A DNA stretch of 49,457 nucleotides from DASXYG01 sp036502625 (GTDB lineage: Bacteria; Actinomycetota; Actinomycetes; Streptosporangiales; Streptosporangiaceae), in assembly GCA_036502625.1 (NCBI GenBank), contig DASXYG010000062.1, positions 1-49,457 of the forward strand, given 5' to 3'. Of this stretch, positions 34,585 through 43,203 are shown in pieces. The notes below the pieces were generated by a model. The model did no database searches. It saw only the letters and a program-made list of their open reading frames with translations, and was not told the origin of the DNA. Position 1 is the stretch's first letter. Every line of letters begins with the position of its first letter. The position numbers and the translations under genes are program-made.

Positions 34585-35643
34585 ATGGCGCGACGGCCGA
34601 CACTGGCCACCGTCGCCGCACGGGCGGGCGTCGCACCGTCCACGGCGTCGCTGGTCTTCAGCGGCGGCGGCCCCGTCGCCGCGGCCACCCGCGCCCGCGT
34701 GCTGGCCGCCGCCGACGAGATGGGCTACACCGGCCCGGACCCCACCGCGCGCTCGCTGCGCCAGGGACGCTCGGGCATCGTCGCCGTGCTGATCGGCGGC
34801 CGCATGCTGCAGACCTTCCGCGACCCCGTCGCGCTGGCCCTCATGGACGGCATCAGCCAGGAGCTCGGCCCTCGCGGCTACGGGCTGCTCGTCGTGCCCG
34901 GCGACGCGGGCACCGGCGACCCCAGTACGGAGCAGGTCGCGCGCTCGCCCATGGACGCCGCCGTGTTCGCCACCTGCGGCCGCGACGACGACCCCGTCGT
35001 CGACCGGCTGCTCGCACGCGGCGTGCCGACGCTGGCCGTCGAGGGGCCCGTCGACCCGGGCATCCCGCTGGTGACCATCGACAACCGCGGCGGCGCCGCG
35101 GCCGCGGCCCGGCACGTACGCGACCTCGGCCACCGGCGCGTCGCGGTGATCGCCATGCCGCTGCGCGCCGACCGGCACACCGGATGGGCCGGGTCCCGGC
35201 TCGGGCGCATCGGCTACGTCACCGTGCGCGACCGCATCGCCGGCGTCCGCGACGTCTACGGCCCGGACGTGCCGATCCTGGAGACCCCCGGCAACCTCGT
35301 CGAGGAGGGCGCGCGCGCCGCCGCCCGGCTGCTGGACGCGCCCGACCCGCCCACCGCGATCCTCGCCCAGGCCGACCTCCTGGCCGCCGGCGCCGTCCAG
35401 GCCGCGCAGGCCCGCGGCCTGCGGGTGCCCGGCGACGTCAGCGTGGTCGGCTTCGACGGCCTCGACCTCCCCTGGCTCGCCGGCCACCGCCTCACCACCG
35501 CCGCGCAGCCCCTGGAGGAGAAGTCCCGTACGGTCGGGCGCGGCGTCGCCGACCTCCTCAACGGCACCCGCCCGGAGAACCGCACCTTCCCCGTCCGCCT
35601 CCGCCCCGGCACCACCACCGGCCCCCCACCAGGCGAACGCTAG
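34585..35643 (+). CDS. LacI family regulator
   Basis: A 352-aa LacI protein: DNA-binding helix TLATVAARAGVAPSTASLVF (residues about 6-25), hinge MGYTGPDPTARSLRQGRSG, and a periplasmic-binding-protein-like sensor domain ending VSVVGFDGLDLPWLAGHRLT. The recognition residues PSTASLV differ from the usual VSTVSRV, so operator preference may deviate. The ATG at 34585 follows GCGGAGG. It should sense a sugar and control the divergent MFS gene. Its stop codon lies inside a tandem repeat. Confidence 0.88.
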   Translation: MARRPTLATVAARAGVAPSTASLVFSGGGPVAAATRARVLAAADEMGYTGPDPTARSLRQGRSGIVAVLIGGRMLQTFRDPVALALMDGISQELGPRGYGLLVVPGDAGTGDPSTEQVARSPMDAAVFATCGRDDDPVVDRLLARGVPTLAVEGPVDPGIPLVTIDNRGGAAAAARHVRDLGHRRVAVIAMPLRADRHTGWAGSRLGRIGYVTVRDRIAGVRDVYGPDVPILETPGNLVEEGARAAARLLDAPDPPTAILAQADLLAAGAVQAAQARGLRVPGDVSVVGFDGLDLPWLAGHRLTTAAQPLEEKSRTVGRGVADLLNGTRPENRTFPVRLRPGTTTGPPPGER

Positions 35644-35733
35644 AGAACCCCCGCGCGGACGCTAGAGAACCCCCGCGCGCGGACGCCAGAGAACCCCCGC
35701 GCGCGGACGCCAGAGAACGCCCGCGCGGGGAAA
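35639..35733. repeat. Tandem repeat of 22-24 bp units over the LacI stop
   Basis: Four units, the consensus being GCYAGAGAACCCCCGCGCGC then GGAC, begin at 35639, 35661, 35685 and 35709; the fourth is degenerate. The first contains the LacI stop codon. It resembles the 3.1-kb tract in composition and unit length. Confidence 0.75.
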
Positions 35734-35740
35734 TCCCGCG
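35724..35740 (+). terminator. Short hairpin after the LacI gene
   Basis: CGCGGG (35724-35729), loop GAAAT, CCCGCG (35735-35740). It sits at the end of the repeat and about 85 bp before the SNF2 gene. Confidence 0.4.
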
Positions 35741-35825
35741 TACGGCGGGAATCCTCGCTCCGGCCCGCGCGTTGGGTGCCCTGCGCGCCGCCGCCCGCGC
35801 GCACCCCGGACGCGAGGAAGCCCAG

Positions 35826-38800
35826 ATGACCGATGCCGCCCGAGCCGACGCCGACGACCGCCTTTCGCACCCCGCCGTCTTCACCCCCGCCGACCCGCCG
35901 CGCGCATCCCACCTCACCTTCTGGACCCCGCCCCCCAGCACGGTTTCCCCCCAGGGCCCCGGCCTCGCCTGCGACCTGACCGTCGCCCTCCCACCCGCCG
36001 AGGTCCGGGACGCGGGGGCGCGAATCTCCCCGCCCGCCCTCGACACCAGCGCGCCCGTCGAGGCAGGGGATGGCCTCCCGCCCGCCCCGGACGCCGCGCG
36101 GGACGGGAGCCGGGGTGCCCCCGAACCCCCCGCGCCCATCGAGGCACGGGAGGCCGGGGCGCGAATCTCCCCGCCCGCCCTCGACACCAGCGCGCCCGTC
36201 GAGGCAGGGGATGGCCTCCCGCCCGCCCCGGACGCCGCGCGGGACGGGACGCGGGGTGCCCCCGAACCCCCCGCGCCCATTGGGGCACGGGAGGCCGGGG
36301 CGCGGCTCTCCCCGCCTGTCCCGGACGCCGTGCGGGTCGGGGTGCGGGGCGCCCCCGAACCCCCCGCACCCGTCGGGGTGCGGGACGTGCCTGGGAAGCG
36401 GGTTTCGGTGGGGGAGGCGCTGCCGGTGTTGCTCGCGGCGGGCGGCGATGCTGATCCGGCCGTGGTGTTCTGGGGGGCGGCCGTACGGATGGCGCTGCAT
36501 CTCATCGCGCGGGGGCGGCTGCTGCCCGGGGTCTCGCCCGGGGGCTACGACGCGTGGCGGATCGGGCCGCTGGACGCAGAGGACGGCGCGCGCGTCCGTG
36601 ACCTGGCCGCCGCGATGCCCCCGTACGCCCGCGCCGTACCCCTGCCCGCCGCCGGCGGCGACGTGCGGCTGCCGGACGCGTACGGGCTGGTGCGGGCGTT
36701 CATGGACGCCGTGGCGGACACCCTTCCCCGTACCCCCGCCGCCGCGCTCGGCGCGGGCGGCGACGCGTTCGCCGCCACCGAGCCCGTGCCGGTGGGCGGG
36801 CTGCGCGACTGGGCGGACGACCTGGCCGCGGGGGTGGACACCGGCGTGCGGATCTCGCTGCGCGTCGAGATCCCCGAGGACGACGTCGCCGCCGCCGCGT
36901 TCCGCGCCGTCGTCCAGGTGCACAGCCTCGCGGACCCCGCCCTGGTCACCGACGCCGCCACCCTGTGGACGGACGGGTCCGCCGCGGCCGAACGCGCGGA
37001 CACGCTGCGCGCCGTACGCCGCGCCGCCCGGGTGTGGGCGCCGCTGGAATCACTGCTGGCCTCCGCCGTGCCCGCCGAGCTCGTCCTCGGCGACGACGAG
37101 ATCGGCGACCTGCTCGGCGACGCCGCCGCACGCCTCGCCGCCGCCGGCATCGACGTGCACTGGCCCCGCCACCTCGCCCACGGCCTCACCGCCGCCGCCG
37201 TACTCGGCGAACCCGACCCGCCACCCGGCCGGCCACGCGTCCGCGACTCCGATCTGCGGGCGCTGCTCGGCGGCGACGAGCTCCTCGGCTTCGACTGGCG
37301 GCTCGCCCTCGGCGACGAACCGCTGACCGACGCCGAAATGGACGCCCTCGCCGAGGCACACCGCCCCGTCGTACGGCTGCGCGACCGCTGGGTGCTCGTC
37401 GCGCCCGACGTCGCGGGCAAGGCGCGGTCCCGCGAGCTGAAGCCGCTGCCGCCCGCCGAGGCCCTGCGCGCCGCGCTCACCGGCCACGCCGACATCGAGG
37501 GCCGGCAGGTCGAGGTGCGCGTACGCGGCCGGCTCGACGCGCTGCGCCGCCGCCTCGCCGACCCCGAACGCCCCGACCCCAGGCCCGCCGGGCCGTACGA
37601 GAGACCCGCCGGGCTGAACGCCGACCTGCGCGACTACCAGACCGTCGCGGTCCGCTGGCTGACGCGGATGACCGCGCTCGGCCTCGGCGCCTGCCTCGCC
37701 GACGACATGGGCCTCGGCAAGACCGTCACGCTCATCGCCGTCCACCTGCACCGCCAGGCGGGCCCCGCCGCCGGGCCCACGCTGGTCGTCTGCCCCGCCT
37801 CGCTGCTCGGCAACTGGGAGCGGGAGATCCACCGGTTCGCCCCCGGCACCCCCGTCCGCCGGTTCCACGGCGGCCTGCGCGACCTCGGCGACGTCACCGG
37901 CGACCACCCGGGCTTCGTGCTCACCACGTACGGCACGATGCGCCGCGACACCGCGACGCTGGCCGCCGCGCCCTGGCGGATGATCATCGCGGACGAGGCG
38001 CAGCACGTGAAGAACCCCCGCTCGGCGACCGCGCGGGCGCTGCGCGACGTCGACGCCGGGCGCGACGTCGCGCGCGTCGCGCTCACCGGCACCCCGGTCG
38101 AGAACAACCTCACCGAGCTGTGGGCCATCCTCGACTGGACCACGCCCGGCCTGCTCGGCGCGCTCCCCCGGTTCCGCGTCGAGTACGGCCGACCGATCGA
38201 GGACGACCGCGACGACGCCGCCGCCGCGCGCCTGGCCCGGCTCGTACGGCCGTTCCTGCTGCGCCGCCGGAAGTCCGACCCCGGCATCGCGCCCGAGCTG
38301 CCGCCGAAGACCGAGACCGACCGGCCCGTCACGCTCACCCGCGAGCAGGCCGCGCTATACGAGGCGACCGTGCGGGAGACGATGGCGCTGATCGCGGCCA
38401 GCAGCGGCATGGCGCGCCGCGGCCTGGTGCTGCGGCTGCTCACCGCGCTGAAACAGATCTGCAACCACCCCGCGCAGTACCTCAAGGAGGCCGACGGGCC
38501 GCTGGACGGCCGCTCGGGGAAGCTGGAGCTGCTGGACGAACTGCTCGACACGATCATCGCCGCCGACGGCGCCGTGCTGGTGTTCACGCAGTTCGTGGCC
38601 ATGGCGCGGCTCATCGAACGCCACCTCGCCGCCCGCGGCGTGCCCGCGCAGCTCCTGCACGGCGGCACGCCCGTGCACCGACGCGAGGAGATGGTGCGGC
38701 GGTTCGAGGCCGGCGAGGTGCCGGTGTTCCTGCTGTCGCTGAAGGCCGCGGGCACCGGCTTGAACCTGACCCGCGCCGGCGACGTCGTGCACGTCGACCG

Positions 38801-39050
38801 CTGGTGGAACCCGGCCGTGGAGGAGCAGGCCACCGACCGCGCGTACCGCATCGGGCAGACCCGCCCCGTCCAGGTCCACCGGCTCATCGCGGAGGGCACC
38901 GTGGAGGACCGCATCGCGGAGATGCTCCGTACGAAACGCGAACTGGCGGACGCTGTACTCGACGGCCGCGACGACTCCATGGAGACGGCGTTGACCGAGC
39001 TGTCCGACGCCGAACTGTCCGCGCTGGTCGAGCTGAGGAGCGCACCGTGA
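35826..39050 (+). CDS. SNF2-family DEAD-like helicase/ATPase
   Basis: A 1074-aa Swi2/Snf2 protein. Residues 1 to about 190 are a Pro/Ala-rich, repeat-containing tail. About 190-560 fit the bacterial SNF2-associated region. The ATPase follows: DDMGLGKTVTL near 626 (Walker A), DEAQHVKNP near 722 (Walker B), LTGTPVENNLTELW, then helicase C with VFTQFVAMARLIERHL, LLHGGTPVHRREEM, GLNLTRAGDVVH and DRAYRIGQTRPVQVHR. It would translocate on double-stranded DNA and remodel bound protein. The ATG at 35826 follows GAGGAAG; an open frame runs upstream through the LacI gene but is a shadow. The following SWIM gene overlaps its stop (GTGA), implying a complex. Confidence 0.92.
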   Translation: MTDAARADADDRLSHPAVFTPADPPRASHLTFWTPPPSTVSPQGPGLACDLTVALPPAEVRDAGARISPPALDTSAPVEAGDGLPPAPDAARDGSRGAPEPPAPIEAREAGARISPPALDTSAPVEAGDGLPPAPDAARDGTRGAPEPPAPIGAREAGARLSPPVPDAVRVGVRGAPEPPAPVGVRDVPGKRVSVGEALPVLLAAGGDADPAVVFWGAAVRMALHLIARGRLLPGVSPGGYDAWRIGPLDAEDGARVRDLAAAMPPYARAVPLPAAGGDVRLPDAYGLVRAFMDAVADTLPRTPAAALGAGGDAFAATEPVPVGGLRDWADDLAAGVDTGVRISLRVEIPEDDVAAAAFRAVVQVHSLADPALVTDAATLWTDGSAAAERADTLRAVRRAARVWAPLESLLASAVPAELVLGDDEIGDLLGDAAARLAAAGIDVHWPRHLAHGLTAAAVLGEPDPPPGRPRVRDSDLRALLGGDELLGFDWRLALGDEPLTDAEMDALAEAHRPVVRLRDRWVLVAPDVAGKARSRELKPLPPAEALRAALTGHADIEGRQVEVRVRGRLDALRRRLADPERPDPRPAGPYERPAGLNADLRDYQTVAVRWLTRMTALGLGACLADDMGLGKTVTLIAVHLHRQAGPAAGPTLVVCPASLLGNWEREIHRFAPGTPVRRFHGGLRDLGDVTGDHPGFVLTTYGTMRRDTATLAAAPWRMIIADEAQHVKNPRSATARALRDVDAGRDVARVALTGTPVENNLTELWAILDWTTPGLLGALPRFRVEYGRPIEDDRDDAAAARLARLVRPFLLRRRKSDPGIAPELPPKTETDRPVTLTREQAALYEATVRETMALIAASSGMARRGLVLRLLTALKQICNHPAQYLKEADGPLDGRSGKLELLDELLDTIIAADGAVLVFTQFVAMARLIERHLAARGVPAQLLHGGTPVHRREEMVRRFEAGEVPVFLLSLKAAGTGLNLTRAGDVVHVDRWWNPAVEEQATDRAYRIGQTRPVQVHRLIAEGTVEDRIAEMLRTKRELADAVLDGRDDSMETALTELSDAELSALVELRSAP
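36015..36400 (+). repeat. 141-bp direct repeat in the SNF2 N-terminus
   Basis: Bases 36015-36108 recur identically at 36156-36249 (94 bp, offset 141 bp = 47 codons), and a shortened, diverged third copy follows to about 36400. In protein the unit contains GARISPPALDTSAPVEAGDG and RGAPEPPAPI. The unit keeps the reading frame. Confidence 0.85.
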
Positions 39051-40375
39051 CCGAGAACCTGGGCGGTACCGACGGGGCGGGGCGGGTGCGCGGGTTCCCC
39101 GCGTTCCCCGCGAACCGGCGGCGCGGGGCGCAGGGGCGCTCCTGGTGGGCGCGTGCCTGGATCGAGGCGCTCGAGGACACGTCGCTGGCCAAGGAACCGC
39201 TGCGGCGCGGCCGGCGCACGGCCACGGCCGGGCGCGTCGGGCCGATCACGATCAGCCCCGGGCGGATCGCCGCGCCCGTGCACGGCGGCGCGGACAGCGA
39301 CCGCGACGCGCCGTACGCCACGGCCGTCCACCTCGACCGCCTCAGCGACGACCAATGGGACCGGTTCTGCGCGCAGGTCGCGTCCCGCGCGGGCCACCTC
39401 GCGGCGCTGCTCGACCACGACATGCCGCACGACCTCGCGGACGCCGCCGCCGCCGCGGACGCGCCCCTGCTGCCCGGCATCGGCGACCTGGAACCGGAGT
39501 GCGACTGCGACGGCTGGGAACACCCCTGCGAACACGCGGCCGCCCTGTGCTACCAGGCCGCCTGGCTCCTGGACGACGACCCGTTCCTCCTCATGCTCCT
39601 CCGCGGCCGCGCCGAACCCGAGCTCCTCACCCAGCTCCAGACCCGCAACGCCACGCGGCCCACCGAGGACACCGCAACCGACCCGACAGCAAGCCCTGCC
39701 GACGGAGTCCCGGCCCGCGAGGCGTACGGAACCCCGGTCCCCGACCTCCCCGCTCCCCCGCCACTGGAGGCCCTCCCCGCCACCGCCGCCGCCCCGGCGT
39801 TCGTCCCGAGCCCCGCGGACGGCATCATCCCGGACGCCCTCGTCCTCCTCGCGGCCGACGCCGCCGCCCGCGCCCGTACGCTGCTCACCACCGACCCGCC
39901 GCCCGCGGCCCCGGCGGACGTGTGGACGGACACGGTCCGCCTGGCCGCCGAACACCCCCACGACCCCCGCCTCCGCGCCAACCTCGAGCACAGCCCCGAG
40001 CGCCTCGCGCGCGCCGTCGCGGCCTGGCACGCCGCAGGCGCCGACGGGCTCGCCGCCCTGGAGGACCCGTGGACGCCGCGCCGCGCGGCACCCGGCTGGC
40101 GGACCGGATGCGCCCGCGCCGCGGACGCCCTCGCCCGCGCCCGCGCGGACGGCACCTGGGCCCTCGGCGGCGCACCGGAGACCCGCCACAACCGCTGGAC
40201 CCCGCCCCCGCCGCGCCCCGGCACGGCCGTCGAGCTGCGCTTCGGCCGCGACGGCCGCTGGCACCCGTACCGCAGGCACGACGGCGCCTGGTGGCCCGCA
40301 GGCCCCCCGCAGTCTGACGCCGCCGACGCCCTCGCCCCCCTCACCGCCGACCCGCCCAGCGCCGACGGGCACTGA
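39047..40375 (+). CDS. SWIM zinc-finger protein, partner of SNF2
   Basis: A 442-aa protein with a SWIM zinc finger: C152-D-C154-DGWEHP-C161-E-H163 (CxC...CxH), preceded by GRSWWARAWIEALED, the typical N-terminus of actinomycete SWIM proteins. The rest is Ala/Pro/Arg-rich helical sequence. SWIM domains bind DNA or protein. GTG 39047 overlaps the SNF2 stop (GTGA); adjacency of a SNF2 helicase and a SWIM protein recurs in actinobacteria, but the process is unknown to me. DNA repair, chromosome dynamics or defence are possible; the sequence does not decide. Confidence 0.87.
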   Translation: MTENLGGTDGAGRVRGFPAFPANRRRGAQGRSWWARAWIEALEDTSLAKEPLRRGRRTATAGRVGPITISPGRIAAPVHGGADSDRDAPYATAVHLDRLSDDQWDRFCAQVASRAGHLAALLDHDMPHDLADAAAAADAPLLPGIGDLEPECDCDGWEHPCEHAAALCYQAAWLLDDDPFLLMLLRGRAEPELLTQLQTRNATRPTEDTATDPTASPADGVPAREAYGTPVPDLPAPPPLEALPATAAAPAFVPSPADGIIPDALVLLAADAAARARTLLTTDPPPAAPADVWTDTVRLAAEHPHDPRLRANLEHSPERLARAVAAWHAAGADGLAALEDPWTPRRAAPGWRTGCARAADALARARADGTWALGGAPETRHNRWTPPPPRPGTAVELRFGRDGRWHPYRRHDGAWWPAGPPQSDAADALAPLTADPPSADGH

Positions 40376-40415
40376 CGGGCGCTGACGGAGGGCCGCGCCG
40401 CCCCCGCTGCGGGGC

Positions 40416-40889
40416 TCAGCCGAACTGGCCGGGCTGGTAGTCGCCGGCGGGCTGGCGGGTCATGACGTTGGCGCGGTTGAAGGCGTTGATGATGGCGATC
40501 ACGGCTACCAGGGCGGCCAGTTGTTCGTCGTCGTAGTGCTTGGCGGCGTTGGCCCAGGCCTCGTCGGTGACGCCGCCGGCGGCGTCGGCCAGACGGGTGC
40601 CCTGCTCCGCCAGCTCCAGGGCGGCGCGCTCCGGCTCGGTGAAGACCGTGGCCTCGCGCCAGGTGGCCACCAGGTTCAGGCGGAGCGCCGTCTCGCCGGC
40701 GGCCGCGGCGTCCTTGGTGTGCATGTCGGTGCAGTACGCGCACCCGTTGATCTGGCTCGCGCGCAGCCGCACCAGCTCCTGGGTCGCAAGCGGCAGCGCC
40801 GATTCCGACGTCGCGTGGCTGGCCGCGACGACGTGCTTCAGGACCTTGCCCGCTACCGGGCTGGCGAACAGGTTCAGGCGAGCTTCCAC
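40416..40889 (-). CDS. Carboxymuconolactone decarboxylase/AhpD-like protein
   Basis: A 157-aa AhpD-like protein with the redox motif QINGCAYCTDMH (Cys-x-x-Cys plus His), matching alkylhydroperoxidase AhpD-core proteins that reduce peroxides or act as peroxidase partners. I prefer GTG 40889: AGGAGT lies 6 nt upstream and the protein then starts VEARLNLFASP, the normal family start. The longer ATG 40928 frame has no ribosome site. It stands alone, convergent with the SWIM gene and 84 bp downstream of the SGNH gene. Confidence 0.85.
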   Translation of the reverse strand: MEARLNLFASPVAGKVLKHVVAASHATSESALPLATQELVRLRASQINGCAYCTDMHTKDAAAAGETALRLNLVATWREATVFTEPERAALELAEQGTRLADAAGGVTDEAWANAAKHYDDEQLAALVAVIAIINAFNRANVMTRQPAGDYQPGQFG

Positions 40890-40973
40890 GGCGGACTCCT
40901 GGCGATAGGTGATGTCGTCTTCACCCATCTGACGACGCGGCGCCGCGCGATGTGAGGCGCCGCGCCGGCCAGG

Positions 40974-41690
40974 TCAGCCCCCGAGGACGAAGTCCCCGAT
41001 GAGGCCGGCGATCATCGCCGCCCCCGTTGTGTTCTGGTGGATGAAGTCCGTCGTCAGCTCCAGCCCTCGGCGGCGCGAGATCGCGTCGAAGGAGCGGAAG
41101 AGCATGAAGTGCTGCATCGCCGCCCGGCTCGACAGCTTCTTCCCGTCCTGGAACGGGATGCCGGCCTTCGCGCCGACCGACTCCAGGTGCGCAAGCTGGG
41201 TCTCGTAGAGCGGCAGGTACGTGGCGCCGAACTCCGCGGCCGTCCGCTTGACGACCTCGCTGTACGCGGCGGCCCGCAGCACCGGCAGCGTGCCGGGGTC
41301 CTGGCCGAGAACGGGCAGTGAGAGCAGCGCTACGCGCGCGTCCGTCTCCTTGGCCAGCCTCTCCGCGATCGCCCGCAGGTTCTCCTCGTACCACTCGATC
41401 GTCGGCCTGACCTCGAGCTTCTTCATCTTGGTCATCATCTGGACGTTCGTCTCGGACAGGCTCGCGTTCGCGTCGTTGGTGCCGAGCAGGACGGTGACGA
41501 CGTCCGGGCGGGCGGCGATCACCTCGTCCAGGCGCTGGAGCGCGTTGTACGCGAGGTCGCCGTTGACGCCGGCGTTGATGAAGGTGTGCGAGCCGCCGAC
41601 GGAGGCGGCGCGGTCGCGCAGCATCTTGACGCAGTCCGCGCTGACCTGTGCGCGGATGATGCTGTCGCCGAGGCAGACGGTGCGGGTCAT
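40974..41690 (-). CDS. SGNH/GDSL hydrolase
   Basis: A 238-aa serine hydrolase: CLGDSI (Ser10) at 6-11, GVNGDL (block II Gly), GTND at 70-73 (block III), and DFIHQN at 215-220 with the catalytic Asp and His. No signal peptide, so probably intracellular. A lipase/esterase or deacetylase activity is expected. It is divergent from a TetR gene across two GGTGA/TCACC palindromes. Confidence 0.87.
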   Translation of the reverse strand: MTRTVCLGDSIIRAQVSADCVKMLRDRAASVGGSHTFINAGVNGDLAYNALQRLDEVIAARPDVVTVLLGTNDANASLSETNVQMMTKMKKLEVRPTIEWYEENLRAIAERLAKETDARVALLSLPVLGQDPGTLPVLRAAAYSEVVKRTAAEFGATYLPLYETQLAHLESVGAKAGIPFQDGKKLSSRAAMQHFMLFRSFDAISRRRGLELTTDFIHQNTTGAAMIAGLIGDFVLGG

Positions 41691-41832
41691 GACAGTGGTC
41701 CTAAATGGTTCCGGGGGCGGGTTCGAGGCGGCGGCTGCTTGGCCGCGCCCAGCCCCACCACGTGGTGTGCTGCTCGGTCCTGCCGGACGTGCCGAATACC
41801 GTGAGCTTCATGCTCCGCCCCTGGTGAGAGTG

Positions 41833-41876
41833 GGTGAGTAAACGCTCACCTCTACAATGGTGGGTGATTGCTCACC
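41833..41876. promoter_or_regulatory. Twin TetR operators
   Basis: GGTGAG-TAAACG-CTCACC (41833-41850) and GGTGA-TTGC-TCACC (41863-41876) are two perfect dyads with the same half-site but different spacing, just upstream of the TetR gene (start 41893) and between it and the divergent SGNH hydrolase. Confidence 0.75.
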
Positions 41877-41892
41877 TGTCAAACGGAGAATG

Positions 41893-42480
41893 ATGAACGC
41901 GCGCGAACGGATCTTGGACGCGGCCTCCGAGGTCATGCGGACGAAGGGGCTGACCAGCGCGACGACCAAGGAGATCGCGCGGGTCGCCGGGTGCTCGGAG
42001 GGGCTGCTCTACAAGCACTTCCGCGACAAGGAGGAGCTCCTGGTGCATGTGCTCAAGGAGCGCATGCCGACCTTCACCGAGGCCCTCGACCCCGGTCGCG
42101 CCAGCGTCGAGGCCAATCTCGTGGCGGTCGCCCACGGCGCGCTGCGGTTCTTTCAGCGGTCCTTCCCGATCATGGCGTCCATGGCGGCGCAGCCCGCCCT
42201 CATGGCGGCCACGCGCGACGCGATGCGCAAATACGGCGGCGGCCCCCAGCATCCGGTCGACGCGTTGGCGGAGTACCTGCGCGCCGAACAGCGACTCGGC
42301 CGCGTCGCCGCTGGTGCCGCCGTCCAGCCCGTCGCGGCACTGATCATGGGTGCCTGCTTCCAGCAGGGGTTCCTGAGCTATGTCGCCGAGGGCGCCGAGG
42401 GCGCGGACATCCCCGAATCCACCGCCGTCACGCTGGTCCAACCCCTGCTCGGCGCGCTTCTCCCCGCGCGGGACAGGTAG
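41893..42480 (+). CDS. TetR family regulator of the SGNH hydrolase
   Basis: A 195-aa TetR protein: NARERILDAASEVMRTKG, HTH TSATTKEIARVAGCSEGLLY (about residues 21-41), KHFRDKEELL. I chose ATG 41893 over ATG 41890 because the GGAG then lies 4 nt away; the longer frame to 41857 crosses the operator. Codon choice is slightly less GC-biased than its neighbours. It likely represses itself and the divergent hydrolase. Confidence 0.87.
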   Translation: MNARERILDAASEVMRTKGLTSATTKEIARVAGCSEGLLYKHFRDKEELLVHVLKERMPTFTEALDPGRASVEANLVAVAHGALRFFQRSFPIMASMAAQPALMAATRDAMRKYGGGPQHPVDALAEYLRAEQRLGRVAAGAAVQPVAALIMGACFQQGFLSYVAEGAEGADIPESTAVTLVQPLLGALLPARDR

Positions 42481-42574
42481 TCGTGTTCCAGCGGCCCTTC
42501 ACGTTCAGGCGCTCGGGGCGGCCGAAGCGGAAATGCGGGACCCCCAGGGGTGGACGGTGGCTACGATCGGAGTT

Positions 42575-43162
42575 GTGACTCCGCAAAACGACACCGACCG
42601 GCCGCTGCGGTCCGACGCGCGCCGCAACCGCGCCAAGCTGCTCGACGTCGCCGAGGAGGTCTTCGCGGAGAAGGGCACCTCGGCGTCCACCGAGGAGGTC
42701 GCCCGGCGCGCCGGGGTCGGCATCGGCACCGTCTTCCGCCACTTCCCGACCAAGCACGACCTCCTGGAGGCCGTCTTCGCCGCCCGGCTGCGCCGCCTGG
42801 CCGACGACGCCGCCGCGCTCGGCACCGCCGCGGACCCCGGCGGCGCGTTCTTCGCGTTCTTCACCCAGATGGTCGCGCTCGCCCGCGAGAAGAGCGCGTT
42901 CTCCGACGCCCTGTCCGCCGCCGGGGTCGACGTCCGCGACGTCACGTCCCCCGTCAAGGACGACTTCCGCCGCGCGGTCACCGCCCTGCTCACCCGCGCC
43001 CAGGAGGCCGGCGCCGTACGCGCGGACATCGGCTACCCCGAGGTGATCACGCTCATGGTGGGCGCGTCGCACGCCGCCGAGCACCCCGTCACCGCGCCCG
43101 GCGTCCGGCACCGCGCCCTCCTCGTCGTGCTCGACGGCCTGCGCCCGCACGGCGCCGACTAA
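42575..43162 (+). CDS. TetR family regulator
   Basis: A 195-aa TetR protein: RRNRAKLLDVAEEVFAEKG, HTH TSASTEEVARRAGVGIGTVF (about residues 37-56), RHFPTKHDLLEAVF, and a SACE_7040-like C-terminal domain. GTG 42575 is 7 nt after TACGAT (42562-42567), a leaderless layout, although GGAG also lies very close. No obvious target gene is adjacent; the SoxR box begins at the base after its stop codon. Confidence 0.87.
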   Translation: MTPQNDTDRPLRSDARRNRAKLLDVAEEVFAEKGTSASTEEVARRAGVGIGTVFRHFPTKHDLLEAVFAARLRRLADDAAALGTAADPGGAFFAFFTQMVALAREKSAFSDALSAAGVDVRDVTSPVKDDFRRAVTALLTRAQEAGAVRADIGYPEVITLMVGASHAAEHPVTAPGVRHRALLVVLDGLRPHGAD

Positions 43163-43180
43163 CCTCGAGTTACGTCGAGG
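43163..43180. promoter_or_regulatory. SoxR box
   Basis: CCTCGAGTTACGTCGAGG is an 18-bp element close to the canonical SoxR site CCTCAAGTTAACTTGAGG. It begins directly after the TetR stop codon and lies 23 bp before the SoxR start, so SoxR probably controls its own gene. Confidence 0.75.
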
Positions 43181-43203
43181 GCCGAACGAACCAGGGGGCA
43201 CCG

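Noticed and set aside
34329..35825. N-terminal extension of the SNF2 frame through the LacI gene
   Set aside because: The upstream 500 codons are Arg/Pro-rich, run out of frame over a clear LacI gene, and a normal ATG with ribosome site exists at 35826.
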